Below are positions 9,360-18,578 of a stretch of 35,310 bases of DNA, one piece after another (position 1 is the stretch's first letter; every line of letters starts with the position of its first letter). The stretch is from Haplosporangium gracile (taxonomy: Eukaryota; Mortierellomycota; Mortierellomycetes; Mortierellales; Mortierellaceae). The position numbers and the translations under genes are program-made. Below the pieces are notes generated by a model. That model did no database searches and was not told the origin of the DNA. It worked only from the letters and a program-made list of their open reading frames with translations. Location of the stretch: positions 1 to 35,310 of the forward strand of contig JAAAUF010000342.1 in assembly GCA_015499985.1 (NCBI GenBank). Direction: 5' to 3'.

Positions 9360-11756
9360 ATGCCAAACAGTCTCCCAAAACCCTTAAGCCCCTACTTCGC
9401 TCAGGCTCCACTTGCCAAGCGCAAGAACGTTACCAAGGCCTGCGACCACTGTCGCCTTCAAAGAATCCAGTGCGGTAATGACCCTAGCTCACACTCAAAT
9501 TCGAATTATATATTGCTTGGCTATTGACCAAACTGACCAATTGGTCTGTCTGTCAATTGATAACATAGATGCCCAGAAACCAACATGCTACTCCTGTTAA
9601 AGAGCAAAGGTCGATTGCACTCACACTCACAACGGTCTCAAACGCGGGCGCGAGATACAGTTCATCAACCAGGACCCAGCTACCTCCTGGATGACCTTAA
9701 AGAGTTCAGACATATCGTCAGCAGACACCGCAGACCAGTACCACGAGAACTCGACCTACGAACACTTTGCAGCCATGAACCCATTCTCCGGGGAGGTCAC
9801 GGATCATCTTGTTGAATTGTTCTTTCTGCATTGATTTCAAGATTATGACTTCTTCAGCCCTGTCGACTTTCTCCGTCAGTATATTCGAGGCATCGTCAAC
9901 CTGAACCTTCTGTACGCTATGTGTGCGTGCGTCGCTCGACTCTCCGATCGCCCTGCCATTGCCAAGACTCTGCTCTCCTCTAGTGGTCAAATATGTGTCG
10001 ATCGCTTCAAGGTCAGGATGGTTCACTTGACGTCTCAGTCAACCGTGGGTATGCTCCATACCCTCATCATACTTGCGCACGCCGAATACAACGCAGGACA
10101 CGCTCAAAAGGCAGTCCAGATAGAGGCCACGGCGATAGGGATGGTACCCGAGTTGGACCTTCACCTATTACGACCGCCCGAGGATGGCAAGCCCTTTCAA
10201 TCTGAAGCGAAGCGGATCACGTTTGACGTACATGTTGTGGCGGAGTGGTCAATTACAGAATCCCGATAGGGCTAGTGGGTCGAGCGCGTGTCTGCTAGCG
10301 GAGAGCAGCCGATGGAGTCCTTGGATGACTATTCTTTCAGGATCTTGCACAGAATACACAAGCCGCATCATCCCAGAGATGTGGACTTTGATATCCACAT
10401 GCGGCAGCTGGTCGTTCCTGGCCGTCTGGTCAGAAAATTCTACCAGAGCGTATCTTCCTTGGACAACATCAAGCCGGGTCATTCTTCAAAGGTCGAGCAA
10501 AGGGCTGAAGGTATTGATTCTACTATTGCCGCCAACATGACCACTTCAAGACGGCAGAATATCCAGGAAGTGTATTGGCAGGCAGAAGACGCACTGGAGC
10601 ATTGGAGAGTGAACATTCCGCAGGATCAGCAACCTTGTAAAGTCAAGGATATGGTGTTGCGACTGGAGTCGTATGGGTTTGTCGTGGCGGCATACTACTT
10701 TGCACCTGTTATTCAACTCCATTGGCCTTATTTGTTGCAGGCTTGTATGCCTATAAGCAGTTGCAAGAAGAAACTTGCAGAAAGGGCTGGGGATCTTGTC
10801 GGCCAGGATGTGGAGGAGGAGGAATTGAAGTCGCGCGTAGACCAGAGCGAGTTGCAGATGCGAGAGTCTTGTCTAAGGAAATGCGTTACTGCCGCAGACA
10901 AGATTACAGCTACCATTGAACAGTTCAAGGATGAGGATATTAAGTATCGAGGATACTCATTTGCGTTTCCTGTATTCATCGCAGGAACTGTGTACGTCCA
11001 ATTTTTTTTTTGTCACTCGTGCATATTTCTTCCTGATTGTACGACAGACATTACTTACTTATTACTGTGCATTGTATTTCGTTAATGATAACAAGTATAT
11101 CATTCAACGAATTGTGAACGAGACTTACAGGGTATCCAAGTCGAGGACAAAGACAAGCTGGCGATATGCCGTGGGTTTCTGCCAACATTCGGATCATACT
11201 ATGCCAGTGTTCTCGGTGAGATTTTTTTGTTGGACCGACTTTCTTCTACTAACGTTGCCGGGTCTGAAGTCAGGGAGAGAGGTGGTAATAACAGCAGCTC
11301 ATCATCAATAGCGATGGAAACGCTATCCGACATGGTTCTCTTGACACCGTCGATGGATACAAACCAAATTATCGACTTTGATAAGAAAGAAGAATATGCA
11401 GCAAGTGGATAGCCATGGCGCAGTAGAAGATGACGACGATGGTGACGATTCAAAGGTATGGACGTTTTCTCCACGTCGTCGTCGCAGATTCTGTTAATGC
11501 GACCTTTCCGACAACTACAACAGCAACAACAGCAATATCGCCAACAGCGAAACTTTTTGGGACAACCAGCAAAGATGATGTTGCAAAAGGTGGCCGAGTC
11601 GAAGCGATACACGCGTTCTTTACAACCGACTCTGGACTGGGGACACTTTGGATGCATTCTGAAAAGATGGTTTTGCTGGAAAAGGCAACAGCCTCGTCGT
11701 TTGGGAAGCTGGGTGTGCTTAACAAAACAACTTTCTTAGGGTCTCTCGTCCAGTGA
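9360..11756 (+). pseudogene. Zn2Cys6 fungal transcription factor, broken by in-frame stops
   Basis: Exon 9360-9474 encodes ACDHCRLQRIQC. Intron 9475-9568 (94 nt) joins it to exon 2 from 9569, giving the full six-cysteine zinc cluster C-x2-C-x6-C-x6-C-x2-C-x6-C. The codon right after the fifth Cys is TAA (9598-9600). The same frame continues through a fungal-specific TF domain (FLRQYIRGIVNLNLLYAMCA, later GMVPELDLHLL). It is cut again by TGA at 9832-9834 and by TAG at 10267-10269 and 10273-10275, where another frame reads YMLWR, suggesting indels. It then runs intact from 10276 to a donor near 10992. Later pieces are exon 11131-11215 (LAICRGFLPTFGSYYASVLG) and an exon that may begin after the AG at 11311 and stop at 11412. 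Acidic, Thr-rich remnants continue to 11756, before AATAAA motifs near 11790. An intact copy would be a nuclear DNA-binding regulator. Sequencing error is the main alternative, but four stops make it unlikely. Confidence 0.8.
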
Positions 11757-12651
11757 TAAATGAAGTGTGTGTAGCAAACAATGTTTAAATAAAATAAAAA
11801 GACGAAAAAATAGAGTGGTGTAGTGGCACTATTTTGGTGGTGCAAGTTTAGGTTGATAGATCGTGTATCGGTCTCAGGTATCGATTAAAACATTCCTGAT
11901 CCTTGATCAGTGTATGAGACCTGTTGTAGGGGCTAAAAAACAATCGAGTCTTGCTTAGTCGACCCTCCTCCCCGCTGGCTATGTTTTTAATTTTCTTCTT
12001 TTTATTGATCCTTTGGCACGAGAAAAGATTTCCTTCGGCACATGGAATGCTGTGAAATGAAAGAAGAAACAAAACAAGACTTTCAGCGTGTTTGTAGGTA
12101 CTGTTTTTGACACATGAATATAAGTATTTCGGTCCTTCCTTTCCCCCCACCGAAACATGTCAAATGCAACCACGACGAACGGACAGGAGAAGGAGTAATG
12201 CGGCCGAAACAAAACAGGATCGAAACGATGTCATCTCTCATATGTGCACGATTGCGGAGGAAGTGAGAGATGGAGTCGTCACTTCAACCCACAGGCCAAC
12301 ACATTTAACTTTTTATTTAGGTCCAAGCAACGAGGTTCAAAAAAATGTAGCGTGGCAGTGAGAAAAAGCGTGGATGTAGATGAATCTTAGGCAAAAGGGC
12401 ATCGGCACAAGAGAAATTAAAAAGTCGCAGCATGTGAATATGGGGAGGGATGAAATTTCTGCACCACAAAGTGAAAAAAAAATATAAATGCGTACGATCG
12501 ATAGAGTTGATTTTGTGAACCTTGCTTGTTTGTTGTTTGATGCCTTTGGATGACATAATTTAGATGGGTTGTGTATTGAGCAAATGGGAAATCCAGCGCC
12601 TTTTTTTTTTTTGGCAGGAGACAGACAGGTTTATGGAGGATCCACCGCAGC

Positions 12652-12669
12652 GGGGGGGGGGGGGGGGGG
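12652..12669 (+). repeat. Run of 18 G followed by GGA repeats
   Basis: An uninterrupted G18 is followed by AGGAGGAGAGG. Such sequence can form G-quadruplexes on this strand and is also a place where assemblies and copy numbers are unreliable. A T13 run lies about 40 bases to the left. Confidence 0.9.
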
Positions 12670-13062
12670 AGGAGGAGAGGATGGGATGTGAAAATCAAGA
12701 AAGCAGGAGTGAGTTTCGACACATATTATTATTTGCTGTGAACCTGAAATAAATACACAAAGGCAAAATCAATCCTCAACTTCTTGCTTTTTTTTCAATT
12801 GCAATAGCAATTGCAATCGCGGGGAATGTGTTACAGAGAAAGGATTAGAGTGTTTTATCTTGTTTTCACCATATGATAGACACTAGTTAGTGCTTTACAG
12901 TTCCGCTCCAAACAAACAGCATAAACTTGAGCCATCATCTATCATCGTCTTGGCAAGGCAAACAGCAACAGCACCAACAACGAATAACAACATCCGCATC
13001 AAACGCCGAGGTGATACTCATTTTTCAAATATATTTTCTGTGAGTGTGCAAGTTTGATTTTG

Positions 13063-13098
13063 CTCTTTCTCTTTCTCTTTCTCTTTCTCTTTCTCTTC
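13063..13098. repeat. (CTTTCT)n hexanucleotide tract
   Basis: Five to six tandem CTCTTT units form a pure pyrimidine tract. It lies between the possible donor near 13008 and the CGCAG acceptor near 13308, so it could be the intron tract of an untranslated leader. Confidence 0.85.
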
Positions 13099-14854
13099 CT
13101 TGACTTCTCACTTTTATCTCTCACTGTTTTCTTTTTTTCTTTCCCTCACCGTTTTCTTCATTTTCCCTTAATTCGATCACCTCCGGCTCATTGACCTTTG
13201 TATTTGTGTCCTTGGTGCGCACTCTTTGTTCATACTTTCTGTCATTGACAACCAGCCGACTACATTTTCTTTCTTTTACCATCTAATTTTGTACAGTTTT
13301 TTTCGCAGGTGGGTACTCCATCATTTTTTTTTGTTATCAAGGTGTTTTAGTAATGAACGATGAATAAGGGTGTGTGGTTCGCTCTATTCTGAGCAAACAC
13401 CAAGCTGTAACGCAGGGGACAGGGGAAAGGACAGAACATGCACTGACTTGGAGGGGAGAGGGGGTCCTTGTACCGTAATGCTGCGTCTGCTACCCCTACA
13501 AATACATAACGACTGAGTTTCCCTCGCAGGGCGAGAGGAGAAGGCGCTTGGGCATTAGAACACCTCACACTCCTGTTCGGGATAGAGAAAGTAGATGTTG
13601 CTGTTAGTGCTGGGTGTTTCGAAGCAAAGGATAATCGAGTCTCCATGATCATGAGGTTTCCTTCTCAGATCCCCTCCTCTTCCTTCTCCTTGTCGCATAA
13701 ACCACCATCACTATATTTACTTTCTGATATGCGCACCGCCCCCCTCCTAGCGCGAGAGGAGAAATTGCAAAACAACAAAAAAGAGATGGGAAGAAGGAGT
13801 GGCGACATGTTCACGAGGTACGCCTTTTTGTTTATCGTTTTATGGAGGAGAGGGAAAGAAATGCTTTTGTATTCGAGAGATCAAGTTGGGGAAGGGAGAA
13901 GGGAAGCAGAAAATTCGGTGGCGCCATCGTTCCTCAGCATTTCGCCCAAATTTTTACTTTGGAGTTTATGCATGACGAATGGGATGTGGGCATTAGTGCT
14001 TTTGTGGGATGGGATGGAATGGAATGCATGGAATAAACCCAAGGAAGTCACAAGCAGAAGGACTTGCTTTTACTTTATATGCAGTTCTCCGCAAAAGCGC
14101 GACGGTAGCCATTATTTTTATTCCGAGAAATGTAAAGGGTCATGCACATACAACTCCTCGCTTGCCCCTCCCCTGGTCATAACAAACTATCATTGTCAAA
14201 CACATAGGTGACAAATTTGATTCACAACACCTCCCTTCTTGTTTCCTTTTTTTATTTTCCCCTGGCAGCGACCCTTACATTTGTTACAACACCCCCTATT
14301 GTTCAGCTATTTGTTCTCATATTCAGGAGGCGAGAAAGTGAAGTGTATGGCTCTCAAGGCCAATGGTTCCATCTGACCATACATGCTCACATATGGATGA
14401 ACACAACCAAGGAGTCAAAAGGGCGATTTTTTGAAGACCGTGAGAGGTTACTGTTGTTGAAATGCATGCAAACCGGAGTGCGACGAGGGGGGTGGAAAAA
14501 ATGACGGAGAGGTTTAGATGACCAAGCAAATGATTTGAGGCGAGGGTATCCGTTGGCGGGTACAGTTCGTTGCTCGCACAGGACGCGAACGCCCAAAAGA
14601 TGAGGAGAAAAGACAAGGCGGAGGAAGCAAGGAGGAGTGCTAGGGGTTTTGGGATGATGTTTTGGTCGGTCGGAGATGTATGTCCATACTTTTTATGGCG
14701 GAAGATCAAAAAGAAAAGTGAGAGGAAAAAAAATGTTATGAGAGCTATGGTTTCTTTTTTATTCGATCTCTCTTCCTCACTGATGTGCGTCAACCATCGG
14801 ACATGGCTTGTATGTGTGTTTTTGTGTCGGAGGTGCGGTCATGTTATCGTTATT

Positions 14855-14884
14855 GCTGTTGTTGTTGTTGTTGTTGTTGTTGTT
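14855..14884. repeat. (TTG)n trinucleotide microsatellite
   Basis: About nine tandem TTG units. Frames through it read as poly-Val, poly-Asn or similar; no gene supports a coding role. Confidence 0.9.
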
Positions 14885-15617
14885 TGGGCCTGTAACATCC
14901 AGGGGACGAATAAGTGCGGGATATGATAGTGAGTTCCAGAGTTGGTGGAGAGGGGGAGAATGGGATAGATGACATGGGCTTGGATGAGAGCATTGAGGTT
15001 GGGAGAGGTTAGTTATTATTCTGAGGCCAAACAAATGACAAGAGCCCTGATTGAGAGTGAAAAAAGAAAAAAAAAACGACAGTAACAACAATGACAACAA
15101 CAACCACTTTGAGGCGCCAACAGCAAAAGGAGTGTGTAGTGTGAAGTAAAGGATATCCTCTTCTATGACAGGTGTTCATAAGTGATGACTGTGGCGAATG
15201 ATAAATGATCAAATTATCTTGATGCACACCTCAACAAGTCGTCGTGATGAGTGATGCAGAGGGATGTACATACAACATGTTGTTGGATGTAGGATGGGCG
15301 CACTACTCTACTCTACTTCCGAGCGAGCAAGTGCCAGCTCATCATCCTTTTTTGATTTTAATACAACACCTTACATTCACTGCATGCGAACAGCAGCTGC
15401 CAGCTGCCAAGGAGTTATTAATAACAATTACAGCAGCAATTAATATATTTTGTCGCCACTACATTACTTCAAACAACAACTGAATAGGTCCTGCCTCTGT
15501 CTGCCCTTGCCTCCGACTTGACACGTCTCGCCTTGCCCCCTTCCCCGACCGACCCTTTTGTTTATTATTACTTTTGCTTGTTGTTTCTTCACTCATCCCT
15601 TTTCTTCTTTCACACTT

Positions 15618-15887
15618 TAACGACCATCCTTCCTTCCCCTCCATCCCATTCCTCCCCACCTTCCCCATTCCTACATCACCTTCTCTTTCTTTAACGATTC
15701 CTTCCTTTCTTAACGATATCCTCTTATTCCCTTTTCTTTTCCTTCATTCATTCATTCACGCTCGACTAACGACCCCACCCAGCCTACTACAGGATAACAA
15801 CAACTAGTCTTTTACACTTAACTCACTCACTCTCTGTAACGACAATCAGCACTCACCTTTCACTCTCTCTCGACATCAAGTAACGAC
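15618..15887 (+). promoter_or_regulatory. Homotypic cluster of six TAACGA(C/T) motifs
   Basis: TAACGAC or TAACGAT starts at 15618, 15692, 15711, 15767, 15837 and 15881, all on the same strand within 270 bases. By chance a 6-mer would be expected about 0.07 times on one strand of that length. The cluster sits upstream of a TATA-like box near 15970. A cluster of binding sites for one regulator is inferred; the factor is unknown (the motif is near, but not equal to, Myb-type YAACNG). Confidence 0.45.
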
Positions 15888-16355
15888 TCATTGATCCGTC
15901 AACAATTCAACGAACGTAAAAGCAAAAAGAAAAAAAAAAGAAGCGGCAAAACGATCCCTCGCTCCCTTTTATATATTTTTTACCAGCACCTTGTCCCTTT
16001 TGTCCCGTCCATCCCAGCACACACACACACGCACCGTCCCATTCCCCCCGTTCCCATCGTTCCTCCTCCCATCCCTCTCGCTCCTTCCCGTCTCACCCCC
16101 TCTAACCCACACCCGTGTCCTTTTCTTCCCGACGACCTCACGCTTCTTTTTTGTTGGTTCACGGAATAAAAGCCATCACAGTTGATTACGGTAAGAATCC
16201 CTCCCCCCTTTACCCCTTTCCTCTTCATTTTTTTCATCCTTCCCGTTTTCCCTTCCTTCCTCCACCACCCATTCATCATTCCGTTCGACTTTCCATTCAG
16301 CAGCAACAAAGACGTTCTTTACTTTTTATTCCCCCTCACGCCGCTCCCAGTCAGT

Positions 16356-16397
16356 CATCGTGACCACTTGGCCACCCTTGGGCCAAGTGACTCGATG
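16356..16397 (+). promoter_or_regulatory. Strong imperfect hairpin
   Basis: CATCG (16356-16360) pairs with CGATG (16393-16397) as an outer stem, and CACTTGGCC (16365-16373) pairs perfectly with GGCCAAGTG (16381-16389) as an inner stem. The internal loop is small and the apical loop is ACCCTTG. It could be a protein-binding palindrome or a structured RNA element downstream of the possible donor near 16189. Confidence 0.5.
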
Positions 16398-17706
16398 CGA
16401 TCTCGGCTTCCCCATTCCCAGTCATTCTTCGTTCTCTATCCCGTCGCATCCTGCTTCGCTCGCACGCCTCTCCTTTCCCCCCTACATCACGTAACCTGCC
16501 ATTACCCCTGCCTTTCTCCTCTCTCCTTGTCCTGTCCCCAAAGGCACCGACATCTGCACATCCGCTCCCACTCTACTCAACGATCCACGCCTTCCTCAAC
16601 CACATCCATACTTTATTCCCTATTCGCCTTCCTCCCTCTTGTTCTCATGACGTTCTTTCCGATACACTCCAAACCCCTGCTTGTGCTCCTCCTCGGATCA
16701 ACCCTTGTTTTTTTTTCCTTTGGATACTCTTATTGCCATAAACACACATCGGTCTTCCCGGACGCAGCGCAAATCCATCCCCTTTTTTAATTCACCAACC
16801 ATTGAACTCCTCTTAAACCTTACGGGTTAACAACAACGGCATGGTTATCGATCATCATCATGGCTCCTCTTTGCTGTTTTTCCTTTTATTTTCTTTGCAT
16901 GGACAAAAAAGATTGTCCGACAATTTTCTTTTTCCTGCGCGCAGATGGTAAAAGAGGGGTTGCGGGCAAAATGGCATGGTTTACGGGATGTAGGACCATG
17001 CATGCCTCTATCTCGCCCTTTGCCTTTGCTGCTTTGTTTTCTTCTTTCCTCGTCTCTCAGTGGTCTGCTGTCCAGCTCCCTCACTCTCTCACATCGCCTT
17101 CCACACGCCCGCTCACAACGCATACACGCATACGCAAATCGCCCTTTTGTCCGATCAGAACAAAAGGATAAAAATCTCATTGTCCCCTTGAAAAAGCAAT
17201 CCGAAGAGAAAAACGGGACAAAAAAACAAAGACCAACATGATCCATTGACAGGAAAGACATGCTGGTTCAGGAAAAAGAGGCTGTTTACTCATACCACGT
17301 GGAGGTCATCGTATCGGGGTCCTTTCTTTCTTTTTTTCTTTTTTCTTTGTAATGCTGCTGGTTACCAATGCTTCCTTCCCAGATTGGGTTGGATTGGGTT
17401 GGGGTCTAGAGTAGAAATGTGGTCATTGTCAATGTGATAGTGTGCCTGAGGTTTTTTTCTTTGTTATTTTTGTTTGTTATTTCACAAATTTATTTTGTTG
17501 GTCAAATGCTTCAGCCATGGTCCATGTATGAGTGTGAATTCGCACCTCGAAAGAGTTGAGAAAGGTAGCAAAGTCATGAGGGAGTGAGGAGAGGAGATAG
17601 AGAAAGCGCGACAGGAGAAAGATGGGCGCTGGAGCAAGCTATTCCTCCCGTTTCTTTTAATAAGTTTTTCTTCTGGGCTACTTAGCTGGCCGTGAAATGG
17701 ACAGAC

Positions 17707-17773
17707 GGAGAGAGAGAGAGGGAGAGAGAGAGAGGGAGAGAGAGAGAGGGAGAGAAAGAGAGAAAGAGAGAAA
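17707..17773. repeat. GA-rich microsatellite
   Basis: Tandem (GA)n with a GG interruption every 14 bases or so, drifting into GAAAGA units. It is a pure purine tract of about 65 bases with triplex-forming potential. Confidence 0.9.
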
Positions 17774-17805
17774 TAGAAATTGTACGAGAGGCCATTGGGC
17801 AGTAT

Positions 17806-17839
17806 GGCACTGGTCCATGGTACCATAGGTACCATTGCC
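17806..17839. promoter_or_regulatory. Palindromic element ATGGTACC-ATA-GGTACCAT
   Basis: Two 8-bp arms (17817-17824 and 17828-17835) are perfectly inverted around a 3-base centre, with an outer GGCA (17806-17809) and TGCC (17836-17839) pair. It may be a dimeric protein-binding site about 750 bases upstream of the CEP120 ATG. No function can be read from sequence. Confidence 0.4.
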
Positions 17840-18578
17840 ACCCATGTCCGCGTATCTTGTTGTTTTTCTTCTTTTGTTCTCTCTTCTTGTCTCTTTACCC
17901 TATCCCCATCCCTTTCACGTCAATCCTCCCGTTTACCCTTTTTTTTCTCTTTCCTTTTTATTGATCATCTTCTGATTCAACCTTTCCACCCCTTTTTCTC
18001 TTCTTTTCTTATTCTCCATCCACACTTTTATTCTTGTTCATCATCCCTACACCTTTTCCCCTTGCCTTCTTTTTATTGTTATTATTGCCTTTTATCCTTT
18101 TCTACATTGTCATTGTTGCTTGCCTTTTTTTTTTTTCTTGTAAATCTACACATACACACATACACAAACTGTTACCCATATTCTAATCTAATCACTAATC
18201 TATTCCTTCTCTTGTTCAAAACTCCCCAAATACCCACACTTCTTCTATTCTCACTTCCCACACCTGTCCACGACGCTCTTCACACCCCTCCACCCCTCCA
18301 CAATATCCCCTTACTGTTTCCTGCCCTTCTACTACCTACCTCGCGACACGCTTTCCCTTCCACGCTCTGCCTTTCTCACTCTCTTTCAATTGACTTCAAC
18401 ACTCTCATACCCTTCCTTTCCTCCACCTCTCCCTTCACCCAAGCAGATCTATCTATTTGCGGACAACCTTCTTTTTTCACGCTTTTTTTTTATATCTCAT
18501 CTCGTTCCTTTTTAACCGAGAGGTTTCTTGCCTGACCATCCTCCACCAATCCGCTCCCCGACCCGATTACACGCGAAG

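Larger units (their letters stand above)
11757..15600. other. Gene desert, left part
   Basis: No protein gene is supported over 3.8 kb. Visible content: an 18-G run (12652-12669), a 12-bp tandem CAATTGCAATAG/CAATTGCAATCG (12796-12819), a (CTTTCT)n tract, and a (TTG)n tract. A leader-like segment rich in CAA/ACA ends at a possible GT donor (13007-13013), with a pyrimidine tract and CGCAG acceptor near 13308. The latter could be exons of a non-coding transcript. Open frames here (such as 13645-14211) have no recognisable domain. Confidence 0.4.
15601..18578. other. Gene desert, right part: promoter/leader-like region upstream of CEP120
   Basis: No protein gene is supported. The strand is strongly pyrimidine-rich. 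In order it holds the TAACGA motif cluster (15618-15887), a TTATATAT box near 15970, a good splice donor (G|GTAAGA near 16189), a long hairpin (16356-16397), a CACGTG site (17296-17301), a GA microsatellite and a second palindrome (17806-17839). It ends in a C/T-rich leader running into the CEP120 ATG. One reading is a distant promoter and multi-exon untranslated leader for CEP120; another is an independent non-coding RNA. Confidence 0.4.

Noticed and set aside
13645..14211. 188-codon ORF in the gene desert
   Set aside because: No recognisable domain, mixed low-complexity and Trp/Met-rich stretches from G-rich DNA, and no splice-compatible neighbours.
15180..15260. C/D-box snoRNA (several TGATGA-like motifs)
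   Set aside because: No paired D box and terminal stem at a suitable distance could be found by eye.
16182..16790. 202-codon Pro/Ser/Phe/Leu-rich ORF
   Set aside because: Typical translation of a C/T-rich leader; no start context or homology.
17780..18535. 251-codon Ser/Leu/Phe/His-rich ORF upstream of CEP120
   Set aside because: Pyrimidine-rich DNA reads open by chance; it has no domain and lies in the CEP120 leader.
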